From Denitromonas iodatirespirans (GTDB lineage: Bacteria; Pseudomonadota; Gammaproteobacteria; Burkholderiales; Rhodocyclaceae), in contig NZ_JAEKFT010000023.1 in NCBI RefSeq assembly GCF_018524365.1, positions 1 to 64,000 on the forward strand: a stretch of DNA of 64,000 bases, given 5' to 3'. The position numbers and the translations under genes were made by a program. The notes under the pieces were generated by a model. It had not been told where the DNA came from. It ran no database searches and saw nothing but the letters and a program-made list of their open reading frames with translations. The first letter of the stretch is position 1. Each line of letters starts with the position of its first letter. Shown piece after piece: positions 35,523 to 44,580 of this stretch.

Positions 35523-36754
35523 GCGTAGGGCGCGGAAATGACGTGTCGGGGCTGCGCCCTGGCGAAATTCTGGATGACGAATCGGGCGAAATTCTCACGG
35601 GCAGGTCCGAAACGACCAACGAAACGTCGCACGCCATAGGCGAAGAGCGCGATATACCGTCGGTCAATCGCTCGCGTTCGATGCGAGCGCGCATGACAAA
35701 TTGGATGGCGGTCGCGTTGATGTGCCTGCTCGGCGCCGGCTTTTTGGTTTGGTACTACTCGACGCAGTTCTCCCGGATCGCCGACGAAGAAGCGAAGGCC
35801 AAAGAAACGGCAGCAGCACGCGCCGGCGGAGAGATGATCCTTCCGCCGCTTGGTCGGATTAATCCACCAGTGGCACCCGCACCAGCCGCCGCATCGCTCG
35901 TAGAGGCGGAATCGCCTCTGTTCGAACCGCCAGCACCGCCCCAAGCAACAATGAACGCGGCGCCAGACGCGCAACAGGGTCCCAAAGTCCCAACGCCGGC
36001 AGAACTTGCCCACCAGCGGCGACTTTCTGCACCGGTACAGGCGGGTAGTGGAGCCGCCGGGACGGCTGCGGCAGTTGTGCCCGCATCTTTTGATGGAGCC
36101 ACCGGACAGCCTGGCTCAAACAGTCGTCTCGCAGCGATGCTGATGCCGACACCCACGCCGGCAGTCATGGCGAAAGTGCTACCTACGCTACGGTATCTCC
36201 TGCCCAAAGGCGATTCGATCGACTGCACCAACATCACAGCGATTGACTCAACCTACGATGGCATTGTGACCTGCGTAGGTGCAACCGATGTCTATAGCGC
36301 GGATGGCAGCCTTGTCCTTCTCGAGCGCGGAACAAAATACGTCGGCGAGAAGAAAGGCGACATCAAGCGAGGGCAGGGCAGGGTCTTCGTCCTGTGGAAT
36401 GAAGCACGCACGCCCACCGGCGTTGTCGTTGATCTCGCCTCGCCTGGATCTGATGAACTAGGACGCACTGGCCTGCCGGGCTTCGTTGACACGCACTTCT
36501 GGGACCGCTTTGGTGCCGCCCTTCTAATATCCGTGATCGACGGTACGATCCAGGCCCTGGCCAACTCACAATCCGACAGCAGTGGAACGAATATCAGCTT
36601 CGATTCCAACGGCTCACGAGACGTCATGACGGAGATCCTGAAAGACACCGTCAGCATTCCACCGACCGTCATCAAGAATCAAGGCGAACGCATTCAGATC
36701 ATGGTTGCGCGAGATGTCGACTTCAGGAGCGTCTATGAACTCCGTCGTCGATAA
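35519..36754 (+). CDS. virB10: VirB10-type T4SS protein
   Basis: 411 residues: cytoplasmic N-terminus, one membrane helix (about 61-82), Pro/Ala-rich periplasmic linker (105-200) and the C-terminal TrbI/VirB10 barrel domain with GDSIDCTNITAIDSTYDG, KYVGEKKGDIKRGQGRVFV and GFVDTHFWDRFGAALLIS. Spans both membranes and opens the outer pore. Confidence 0.94.
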   Translation: MSVGRGNDVSGLRPGEILDDESGEILTGRSETTNETSHAIGEERDIPSVNRSRSMRARMTNWMAVALMCLLGAGFLVWYYSTQFSRIADEEAKAKETAAARAGGEMILPPLGRINPPVAPAPAAASLVEAESPLFEPPAPPQATMNAAPDAQQGPKVPTPAELAHQRRLSAPVQAGSGAAGTAAAVVPASFDGATGQPGSNSRLAAMLMPTPTPAVMAKVLPTLRYLLPKGDSIDCTNITAIDSTYDGIVTCVGATDVYSADGSLVLLERGTKYVGEKKGDIKRGQGRVFVLWNEARTPTGVVVDLASPGSDELGRTGLPGFVDTHFWDRFGAALLISVIDGTIQALANSQSDSSGTNISFDSNGSRDVMTEILKDTVSIPPTVIKNQGERIQIMVARDVDFRSVYELRRR

Positions 36755-37817
36755 GAGCATCTTGCAAGAGTACGAGACGCCGCGCGAGCTCACCTCGCTT
36801 GAGCACTACATGAAGCCGCTTCGCCAGTGGCTCGATGACCGAGACCTCACCGACCTGGCCATCAATCGCGAATTCGAAGTTTGGACGGAGTACCGGTCAA
36901 GGGGCTGGGTGCGCCATCCGGCAGCGTTTGTGACTTCCGAGTGGTGCATGCACTTCGCATCGCTCGTTGCAAACTACACCGTCCAGCGAATTTCAGCAGA
37001 TGCACCCATCCTGTCCGGCACGCTGCCAACAGGCGAGCGCATCCAGATCGTCATTCCACCCGCTGTCATGACCGGTGAGATATCGATCGTCATTCGACGT
37101 CCATCGTCTGAGCTTTGGACACTCGACGATCTGGAAAACATGGGCGTATTCGGCCAGGTCAAAACGTTGCCGAGACGGCCAGCCGACCCCAGTGTTGATG
37201 ACTACGACAACGAAGAGCTCGAATTGCTGGGCTTGCTGCGAGCCAACCAGGCCAAAGAGTTTTTGAGCCGCGCAGTTGAAACCCGGCAGAACATTCTCAT
37301 GTCGGGCGCTACCGGTTCTGGCAAGACCACCGTTGGAAGAGCGCTGACCTTACGAGTGCCGAGTGTTGAGCGGTGCATCAGCATCGAAGATGCCTCGGAA
37401 ATGAGCTTTCCGAATCAACCAAACCACACTCGGCTCTTCTATTCACAGGGCGGCCAGGGCGTTGCAAGCCTGACCGTCGAAGATCTGCTGACCTCCACCA
37501 AGCGAATGTACCCGAGCCGTGTGTTTGTCTCGGAAATCCGCACTGGCAACGAAGTCTATTACTACCTGACTTCGGTGGCCTCCGGCCACAAAGGCTCGAT
37601 CACCAGCGCACACAGCGGATCCGCCGAAAACGCTTTCTGGACGCTCGCCCAGCTCATGCAGAACTCAGGCCCTGGCACCAGCATGTCGCTCGAAGGCGGC
37701 GTCCGCCTTGTTCAAGCCAACATCGATGTCGTCATTCACTGCCGCGCAATCGAGCGCCAGCGTGTCATAAGTGAGATCTGGTATGACCCGAGTACCAAGC
37801 GCCGAAGCATCGCTTAA
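36735..37817 (+). CDS. virB11: VirB11-type T4SS traffic ATPase
   Basis: 360 residues from ATG 36735, which has AGGAG upstream; it overlaps virB10 by 20 bp. Walker A GATGSGKT (191-198, Lys197), the Asp box IEDASEMSF, and a HKGSITSAHSGSAENAF His box are present. Hexameric ATPase that switches between pilus assembly and DNA transfer. Confidence 0.94.
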   Translation: MNSVVDKSILQEYETPRELTSLEHYMKPLRQWLDDRDLTDLAINREFEVWTEYRSRGWVRHPAAFVTSEWCMHFASLVANYTVQRISADAPILSGTLPTGERIQIVIPPAVMTGEISIVIRRPSSELWTLDDLENMGVFGQVKTLPRRPADPSVDDYDNEELELLGLLRANQAKEFLSRAVETRQNILMSGATGSGKTTVGRALTLRVPSVERCISIEDASEMSFPNQPNHTRLFYSQGGQGVASLTVEDLLTSTKRMYPSRVFVSEIRTGNEVYYYLTSVASGHKGSITSAHSGSAENAFWTLAQLMQNSGPGTSMSLEGGVRLVQANIDVVIHCRAIERQRVISEIWYDPSTKRRSIA

Positions 37818-39741
37818 CGCCCCCAAGATCCTCGGCTTGCTCGCAATGATCGTCGCGTGTTCGGCGTACCTGGGCGGCTACCTGTTCTTGGTATTCATCA
37901 AGTCACCCGAACCATGGCGCGCCACACCGATCACGCTCTTGCAGTATTGGGAGCACTACGGCGACCGCGTGGACATCCGCCAGAAGATTCTCTACGCCGG
38001 CGGCGGTTCGCTGGCCACCCTTCTTGTGACGGGCGTCTTGCTGGCCATTCCTCGGCGCAGGCCGCTTCACGGCGATGCACGATTCGCCACGAAAGGCGAA
38101 ATCCGCAAAGCCGGGCTTCTGGCCGACAAGGGAATCATTCTAGGCCGCTTCAAAAATCAGATCCTCATGCTGTCTGGTCAGCAGGGCGTCCTTCTTGAAG
38201 CGCCGCCCCGATCGGGCAAAGGCGTCGGCGTCATCATTCCCAATTTGTTGAATTGGCCAGACTCGGTAATCGTCAATGACATCAAGGGCGAGAACTGGAC
38301 CCGCACAGCCGGGTATCGAGCCGCGCACGGCCACGCCACATACCGCTTCGATCCTCTGGCTGTAGATGAGTGTACTGCCTGCTGGAATCCGTTTGACTAC
38401 GTGTCGGACGTGAACTACCGACGCATCGGCGATGTCATGGGCATTGCAAGCATGCTGTTCGAAGAGTCAGACAAGGACAAGTTTTGGTCAAACTCGGCCG
38501 CAACGCTATTCCTGGGTATCTCCCTCTACCTTTTCGAAAAACCGGGAACCACATGCACCGTTGGTGAAGTGCTGCGTCAGGGCATGGCAGCTGACGGCGA
38601 GGGCTTTAAGCAGCACTGGACGGGCCTGATTCAGATGTGCCAATCGGCAGGCTACACGCTGTCGCGCGAAGCCCAGCAAGCATTGTATGACTCGATCGAT
38701 CTCGCACCAGTCACCGCCTCCAGCGTCCGGAAAACATTCACGTCAACACTCAGTCTCTGGGCAAACCCCATGATTGACGCCGCCACGGCGCGCAGTGACT
38801 TTGATTTGCGAGCGCTTCGCAAGAAGCCGATATCGATCTATTGCTGCACCAACCCGAAGAACATTGAACGGCTCCGCCCCTTGCTCAACCTGTTTTGGCA
38901 ACAAGCCATCGGGCTACAAACCACCGAGCTACCAGAGGACAACCCGGCGCTCACGCGGCAACTGCTTCTTTGCATGGACGAATTTGCCGCGCTCGGAAAC
39001 ATCCCGATCATTGCGCACTCGACCGCGTTCCTGCCGGGCTACAACGTCCGCGCCCTGGTTGTTGTGCAGTCCTTCGACCAGTTGGTGCAGATCTACAGCA
39101 TGGACGGCGCCAAGGCGCTCAGAAAGATGCTCGCCGCGAGAATCGTATTCCCTCCAAAGGAGTATGACGACGCAGAAGCCATCTCGCGGGAGCTGGGAAC
39201 ATACACGGTCAAGCAAAAATCCAGAACATCAAAGCCCCTGGAGGCTCATAGCGCTTCGGTCAACGTCAGCGAGCAACCGCGACGCCTGCTCATGGCCCAG
39301 GAGGTCAAGGAGCTGGGGAATGAGCGAGCCATCATCATGTATGAAGGCCTTCGCCCCTTCGTCGCGACCAAAATCCGCTACTTCAAAGACAAGCTGTTTA
39401 CCTCGAGATTGCTGAGAGCGCCCGTCGTGATTCCTCTGGATGTGGAAGGTCACTACAGCCGGCAACAACACACACCAGGCCAAGAAAAAAATACATCTCT
39501 GGCGAAGCAGGCGAGCTCGACAGTAGATGGGGGTGAAGGCCTATCCAACGCGATTGAACTCGACGCTGAAATCTCAGAGGCCTCGGATATCACGCCCGCG
39601 CATGTGGATGCCTTGGCCACGGGCTCTCTCAGCGATGTGCTTTCCGCGCTTGATGACATCGAGCTGCCCAAAGAACGACCGTTGAGCGACGACGAGATTC
39701 AGTCAGCCGTCGATTCCTTTTTTGACACCCTCGCAGAGTAG
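37783..39741 (+). CDS. virD4: VirD4/TraG-type coupling protein
   Basis: 652 residues from ATG 37783 (overlaps virB11 by 35 bp). Two N-terminal membrane helices (about 14-35, 70-88), Walker A PPRSGKG (Lys146), Walker B LCMDEFAALG (Asp399-Glu400). A C-terminal acidic extension (about 560-652) is poorly conserved and may recruit substrates. Brings the relaxase-DNA complex to the channel. Confidence 0.94.
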   Translation: MTRVPSAEASLNAPKILGLLAMIVACSAYLGGYLFLVFIKSPEPWRATPITLLQYWEHYGDRVDIRQKILYAGGGSLATLLVTGVLLAIPRRRPLHGDARFATKGEIRKAGLLADKGIILGRFKNQILMLSGQQGVLLEAPPRSGKGVGVIIPNLLNWPDSVIVNDIKGENWTRTAGYRAAHGHATYRFDPLAVDECTACWNPFDYVSDVNYRRIGDVMGIASMLFEESDKDKFWSNSAATLFLGISLYLFEKPGTTCTVGEVLRQGMAADGEGFKQHWTGLIQMCQSAGYTLSREAQQALYDSIDLAPVTASSVRKTFTSTLSLWANPMIDAATARSDFDLRALRKKPISIYCCTNPKNIERLRPLLNLFWQQAIGLQTTELPEDNPALTRQLLLCMDEFAALGNIPIIAHSTAFLPGYNVRALVVVQSFDQLVQIYSMDGAKALRKMLAARIVFPPKEYDDAEAISRELGTYTVKQKSRTSKPLEAHSASVNVSEQPRRLLMAQEVKELGNERAIIMYEGLRPFVATKIRYFKDKLFTSRLLRAPVVIPLDVEGHYSRQQHTPGQEKNTSLAKQASSTVDGGEGLSNAIELDAEISEASDITPAHVDALATGSLSDVLSALDDIELPKERPLSDDEIQSAVDSFFDTLAE

Positions 39742-39752
39742 GAGACAACAAG

Positions 39753-41186
39753 ATGGCAGATTACAGCGATACCGGCGTTTTCAACGTCGACGGCCAATGG
39801 GCAACCAGCATCAACTATGAAATCAAAGTCGTCCCTGATGGCGTCACAAGCGTGGATCTGCAATTCAAGAACGGCCGCGCAAACGTAGCAAAAACCCAAC
39901 TGACACTTGAGCAAGCCCGCGAAGTGCTTGGCCAAGACAACTTCAGCACGATCGAAAAAGAGCTGAAGGAGCGCGGTGAAAACACCGGAGTTGGCCAACT
40001 GCGAGGCCGTCATCTTCGGTTCCGTCAGGTGACGCTCCCCGACTTTGAGCACAAAACCGCTGAAAACACGATCGCCCTCGATAGCCGGACAGCGAGAAAA
40101 GAAGAAATCGCCGAGAGCAAGGACAAACCGCCGTCGAGAGCAATCGAATCGAATGACCCTGAAGTGACCAGTAAACGAAAGATGCAAAGCGTCATGGTCC
40201 CCGCGGCCGTCGAACAAAAATTCATCCACGTCGGCGATAACTACTACTTCCGGGATCAAACGCTGGCCTTCGTCGACAAAGGCACCAAGCTGAAAGCCGA
40301 AAGCCAGAACGTCGAAGTTGTCCGCTCGCTGGTTGCCATCGCCGAGGCGCGCGAATGGCAAAGCATCACAGTCACCGGTACCGAGCAGTTCAGACGCGAT
40401 GTGTGGCGAGATGCCGCCGCACGGGGTATCTCGGTTCGCGGCTATACGCCGACGGAAATCGAACGTCAGCAGCTAGAAAACAAGAAAAGCGCCACCAACG
40501 AGCGCGCATCAAACAACACGGCCGACCGTCAGCCCATCCCCGCCGGCGCGACCATCGGCAAACTCGTCGCTGCCGGCGCCGCGCCATATCAATTCAAAGA
40601 GGGAAACACGCCTTCGTTCCAGGCAACGATCGAGACCGAGCAAGGCAACACCACACTTTGGGGCGCTGATCTGAAGCGAGCCCTCAACCAATCGAAATCA
40701 CAGGCCAAGATCGGCGATATGGTGGTGATTCAATCCACTGGAAGTCAGCCAGTAACTGTGAAAGTGCCGGACCAACAAGGCGTCTTTCAGCCAGAAGTTC
40801 GAGCAAAGAAGAGCTGGTCGATCGAGAAGGCGGATTATCTGAAAGAGCAAGCGGGCAAAGCGGAGGCCATCCGAACCAGCTCGCCCGAAACCGCTGCGGC
40901 AGTGGCAAATGAACATCCATCTCTATCAAGCGCGCTGGCAGCCGTCTATCTGCAAGCACAATTTGCCCGGAACAAGGGCATGAGTCAGGCCGATAGCGAG
41001 CGGATGGCCACGATGGTCAAAGAACGCTTTGCGGCGAGCATCGAGCGTGGCGAAGACATCAACCTGAAGAGGTTGGAGCGCGAGCTGGCACTCGCCAATC
41101 CGCGCGCGGCCGCGGCCGCGAAACACCCGGAACTCGCCATCGAGGCACCGGAAAAGAACAGCCGAGAATCAGCGCATGCCCGCTAG
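39753..41186 (+). CDS. LPD7-domain conjugation-associated protein
   Basis: 477 residues, no signal peptide. Residues about 150-245 (FIHVGDNYYFRDQTLAFVDKG, LVAIAEAREWQSITVTG, WRDAAARGISVRGYTPTE) match the LPD7 polyvalent domain usually fused to relaxases or TraC primases. Residues about 263-336 (TIGKLVAAGAAPYQFKEG ... TLWGADLKRAL) form a second small domain common in such proteins. The C-terminal third is helical. The relaxase here lacks these parts, so this may be a separately encoded relaxase partner transferred with the DNA (inference). Confidence 0.75.
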   Translation: MADYSDTGVFNVDGQWATSINYEIKVVPDGVTSVDLQFKNGRANVAKTQLTLEQAREVLGQDNFSTIEKELKERGENTGVGQLRGRHLRFRQVTLPDFEHKTAENTIALDSRTARKEEIAESKDKPPSRAIESNDPEVTSKRKMQSVMVPAAVEQKFIHVGDNYYFRDQTLAFVDKGTKLKAESQNVEVVRSLVAIAEAREWQSITVTGTEQFRRDVWRDAAARGISVRGYTPTEIERQQLENKKSATNERASNNTADRQPIPAGATIGKLVAAGAAPYQFKEGNTPSFQATIETEQGNTTLWGADLKRALNQSKSQAKIGDMVVIQSTGSQPVTVKVPDQQGVFQPEVRAKKSWSIEKADYLKEQAGKAEAIRTSSPETAAAVANEHPSLSSALAAVYLQAQFARNKGMSQADSERMATMVKERFAASIERGEDINLKRLERELALANPRAAAAAKHPELAIEAPEKNSRESAHAR

Positions 41187-41649
41187 GACAGCGCTGCTAG
41201 TCGCTCTGCTTTGCAGCCAGTCGATCACGGCGCACGCAGAACTGACGATCCAGGAGCATGCGAGGCGCTTCCTGGCGATCTACAGCGACTTGACCGAACG
41301 CAGAGACGTGGACGCGGCCGACCTCTATCGACCAACCGCCAAAGTCCGCGTGAGCTATTTCAACGGAGAAACCCTGATTCAGTCGACGCTTCTCACTGGT
41401 GAGGCCTGGAAGGACAGTCTCCGCAGAGGCTGGTTCGACAACACCAATCGGCTCGATGCCGCACAGTTCGAAAACGTTCGAGTGGTTCCGGCCGGCCCCT
41501 CCCAGATTGCCATCTTCGCCACTCGGATTTCTCAGGAAAAGTGCTATCTCGATACGGGCTATGCGGTTCGCATCAGCCCACAGGCTGCGAACGTGTATCG
41601 AATTAACCAGGAACGAATCAGCATTCAGATGGCTGCAGCGTGCCAATAG
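41176..41649 (+). CDS. secreted hypothetical protein
   Basis: 157 residues with a signal peptide (about 1-21, AHAE). The mature part (ARRFLAIYSDLTERRDVDAADLY, KVRVSYFNGETLIQST) has an NTF2-like flavour but no firm assignment; two Cys (EKCYLDTG and AACQ) may form a disulfide. Overlaps the LPD7 gene by 11 bp. Confidence 0.7.
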   Translation: MPARTALLVALLCSQSITAHAELTIQEHARRFLAIYSDLTERRDVDAADLYRPTAKVRVSYFNGETLIQSTLLTGEAWKDSLRRGWFDNTNRLDAAQFENVRVVPAGPSQIAIFATRISQEKCYLDTGYAVRISPQAANVYRINQERISIQMAAACQ

Positions 41650-41708
41650 CCGCCGCGAAAGAAAAACCCAACATCCACTCGAATCCATTGAACAATGAGA
41701 GGTGCCAC

Positions 41709-42215
41709 ATGAAATTGTCATCCATCACGCAAATCGCCGTTGCCATCATTGGGATCAGCGGTGCTCCAGCGATACAGGCCCAGCAAGTGCTCACAGGCGA
41801 CACCCGACTGGCTTGCGAAGCAATCCTTTGTCTGTCATCTGGATCTCGCCCAAGCGAATGCTCACCGTCGATCCGGCGCTATTTCAACATCCACAAGCGC
41901 AAGTGGAAGGACACGCTGAAAGCACGAACCAACTTCCTCAAACTCTGCCCCGCGTCGAACACTGACAGCAACATGAACTCGCTGGTCGGTGCAATCGCAT
42001 CGGGAGCAGGGCGGTGTGACGCGGCCTATCTCAATGCAACAAATACCGTTTGGAACGGCGGCGACAACGGCACCAGCTATATCGACAATACGCTGCCATC
42101 GTACTGCGCGGCCTACGCCAACCATTCCTATACCGACGTGCAATCCACGGTCGCTGTGTATGTCGGATCACCGCAAAAAGGCGGGTTCTGGGCCAACCCG
42201 CCGCCGAGCAACTAA
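41709..42215 (+). CDS. trbM: TrbM-family secreted protein
   Basis: 168 residues from ATG 41709 with signal peptide (about 1-24). LACEAILCLSSGSRPSECSPSIRRYF, with NFLKLCPAS after (residues 35-90), is the TrbM/KikA family signature with several conserved cysteines. Found in IncP and related transfer regions; probably periplasmic, exact function unknown. Confidence 0.88.
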   Translation: MKLSSITQIAVAIIGISGAPAIQAQQVLTGDTRLACEAILCLSSGSRPSECSPSIRRYFNIHKRKWKDTLKARTNFLKLCPASNTDSNMNSLVGAIASGAGRCDAAYLNATNTVWNGGDNGTSYIDNTLPSYCAAYANHSYTDVQSTVAVYVGSPQKGGFWANPPPSN

Positions 42216-42409
42216 GCCATTCCGATCGATGCCGCACCTATAGATAGCAAAGACTGGGGGTGCATTTTCCATCCCCTGTCCAAGCGCCAACGTCGACGAC
42301 CGGGCATCGTCAGCACGGCATGCAACGCCGCCCGCAAAAAGCACACTTTTGTAAGTTTGCCGGTTCGCGAAGGTATACTTCAATAACCACAACTTCCAGT
42401 CGATATCGC

Positions 42410-42877
42410 ATGAAATCGGACGACGATTCGGTGCTGATCCGGTTCAGAATCGACAAATCACTGCTAGAGAAGGCCGAAAGCACCTGTCAGCGTCACGGCC
42501 ACGAACTCTTTGAGGTCGTTCGGGCCATGATCGCCCAGGTCGTGCGAGACGACGCGATCCCGGTGGATATTCCGCCTACCGGCAAACCGGCAAGCCATAG
42601 CCGCTTTGACGACCATCTGGCTTGGGACGGTCAAAAAACACAAATTTCCGCATCAGTGCTACTCGAACTCATCGAGCGCGTGATTGCTCGATGCTCGACA
42701 AGGCTGGCCATGCACACCGGGCCGGCAAATCATCACTCAGACATGTTCTCAAAGATACGTGAGCGAGCCGTGCATGACCGGGACACGCTGGATCTGACCG
42801 ACCAGAAATCGATTGATAGAGCCCTGGCCGCCTACAAAAAACTGGTCAACGACATTGGTGGTCCCAATGGCGTATGA
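42410..42877 (+). CDS. putative antitoxin/regulator upstream of a zeta-like protein
   Basis: 155 residues from ATG 42410. The N-terminus VLIRFRIDKSLLEKAESTCQRHGHELFEVVRAMIAQVV has the ribbon-helix-helix layout (residues 8-45). The remainder is helical (LLELIERVIARCSTRL; ALAAYKKLVNDIG). It overlaps the zeta-like gene by 11 bp, the usual antitoxin-first order. A promoter probably lies in 42216-42409, where ACACTTTTGTA (near 42344) matches the tra promoter region. Confidence 0.65.
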   Translation: MKSDDDSVLIRFRIDKSLLEKAESTCQRHGHELFEVVRAMIAQVVRDDAIPVDIPPTGKPASHSRFDDHLAWDGQKTQISASVLLELIERVIARCSTRLAMHTGPANHHSDMFSKIRERAVHDRDTLDLTDQKSIDRALAAYKKLVNDIGGPNGV

Positions 42878-43985
42878 ACGAGAGCGATTGAGTCGAGCCG
42901 AAACCACCGATATCTACGCGCAACAGATTCGACCGGCAAGGCTCGATCGAGCGCAAAGCGTTGACGCGCCGAAGGCAATCATTGTGATTGGCCATCCTGG
43001 CGCCGGCGCGGACCTGGTAGCACGTGAAAGCCTGCGCGCCCTCGGGCATCAACAAACCGTTCTCATATCAACGGAATCTCTGCGAGAACATTCCCCAGCG
43101 TGGCAGGGCAGGGCGCCCGGACACACCCCGCCGGTGAAGCAAACGCAACCAGAGACTGACAAATGGGTCGATCGCCTGACCAAAGATGCGATTGAGAAGC
43201 GCACCAACATCGTCATTGATGGCACGCTGAGCGCAAACGAGAAAGTGTCGGAAACCGTACAACTCCTGAAATCCAAGGGGTTTCAGGTTGAGGCCATCCT
43301 GGTTTCTCGCGACATTGAGTCCAGCCGACTATTGGCCACCGCAAAGTATCTGAGCGCCCGCGAGTACGATATTGCGCCGCGCTTCTTCGATGAGCCAGCA
43401 ATGCAACGAGCAGTAAGCCAAAGCGTTGCAGTCGCAACCAGATTTGAAGCTGACAAACTCGTCGACAAAATCTCGGTGGTCGATGGTGATTCGCTTCTGT
43501 ACGCAAACCAGCTCCGCGATGGCGCCTGGGGAAAAAAGCCTCGCGCCGGCGAGCTGCTCGAACAACGTCTCGCGCCAGTGAAGACCCCGAACCAACTGGC
43601 AATAGAGGTCACGCGATGGGAATCGCTCGCGCGCCACATCAAAAGCGATCCATTGATTCCGACAGAAACCGCAAAGCAGATTTCCGCCTGGCAGATGGAC
43701 TCTAAGACCCGCGCGCAGAACGATCCGCTGGCCCAGCGGCTGGCTGTGCGGAACGAAGAAGCAAATACGTTCCTCCACACCCCGGTCAGTGAGCTTGGCA
43801 AGGTCTTGCCACAGTATGGGAAACAAATCGCCCGGCTCGCTGCCGCACAAGAAGTGGCGCAGCAAACGTTCAAGCTGGCGTCAGACCGAGACAGTTTTGT
43901 GGCGGCCGCAAAGACAAAGATTGCGAACGATATAGCGCAAGGAAAGATTGCGCCGTCGAAGGGCAAAGAGGATCTGGCTCGCTAA
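42867..43985 (+). CDS. zeta toxin-like protein with a degenerate P-loop
   Basis: 372 residues from ATG 42867. KAIIVIGHPGAGADLVARESL aligns with the zeta toxin P-loop region but the essential Lys and Ser/Thr are Ala48 and Asp49 (GHPGAGAD, 42-49). Later blocks fit zeta proteins: QTVLISTESLREHSP, NIVIDGTLSANEK, VEAILVSRDIESSRLLATAK and IAPRFFDEPAM. The C-terminal 130 residues are helical and unrelated. As a kinase it is probably inactive or uses another mechanism. It may bind nucleotide-sugar or regulate transfer. Confidence 0.75.
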   Translation: MAYERERLSRAETTDIYAQQIRPARLDRAQSVDAPKAIIVIGHPGAGADLVARESLRALGHQQTVLISTESLREHSPAWQGRAPGHTPPVKQTQPETDKWVDRLTKDAIEKRTNIVIDGTLSANEKVSETVQLLKSKGFQVEAILVSRDIESSRLLATAKYLSAREYDIAPRFFDEPAMQRAVSQSVAVATRFEADKLVDKISVVDGDSLLYANQLRDGAWGKKPRAGELLEQRLAPVKTPNQLAIEVTRWESLARHIKSDPLIPTETAKQISAWQMDSKTRAQNDPLAQRLAVRNEEANTFLHTPVSELGKVLPQYGKQIARLAAAQEVAQQTFKLASDRDSFVAAAKTKIANDIAQGKIAPSKGKEDLAR

Positions 43986-44332
43986 TCCGATTCCGCCCGC
44001 ACGATACCTGTAAAAAACTGCTCTTCCGTCTCGAAGAGTGCGGCCGAAACAGCCGATCGACACTGTTTTCTTGCTTTGTCGCATGCCTCAAGCGTTGAAA
44101 ACACCAAAGCATCCTCTGGGCGCCGCGCCCAGACGCGCCGGACCGCCTCAGGCGTAATTTCCAACTGCGCGAGGAATTCATCTGCATCGACCAGATGAAC
44201 CACATACCCGATAAACCGCGCCTCCGCTGGAATGCCGAGCTCAAGTTTGGCCGCCTCAAGCGAATCACGTACACGACCCTGCTTGCCCTTGGTGCGCTGC
44301 TCCCTTGTGCCTCGTCGCTTGGTTTCGCCCAT
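43982..44332 (-). CDS. hypothetical protein convergent with the zeta-like gene
   Basis: 116 residues from ATG at complement 44330-44332 (GAGGGAG upstream); the longer hydrophobic N-terminal reading to 44506 was rejected. Basic N-terminus (GETKRRGTREQRTKGKQGR) then GYVVHLVDADEFLAQLEITPEAVRRVWARR. Its stop overlaps the stop of the zeta-like gene. No family recognised. Confidence 0.62.
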   Translation of the reverse strand: MGETKRRGTREQRTKGKQGRVRDSLEAAKLELGIPAEARFIGYVVHLVDADEFLAQLEITPEAVRRVWARRPEDALVFSTLEACDKARKQCRSAVSAALFETEEQFFTGIVRAESD

Positions 44333-44580
44333 GAAAAAAAAACTCCCTCTAGGGGTGAACATCCAAAAAAAAATGACCGTCATTGGGTAAAAGCATGCCA
44401 TATCGATACTGACTGCAAAAGCAATACTCATCATCTGACAGTATCTGTATGACATAATTCGGCGTCCAGCCGGGCACGGCTGTCTATAGCATTCCCGTCC
44501 TGTCACCCCTATCGCGAGCTGACGTCAGGCACCAGCGTCTCCGGAATCCCGGAACCGGTCGGTCAAGAGGAGTAGCACCC

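Noticed and set aside
44333..44506. Hydrophobic N-terminal extension of the 43982 gene
   Set aside because: The internal ATG has a GAGGGAG site; the extension runs through intergenic A-rich DNA.
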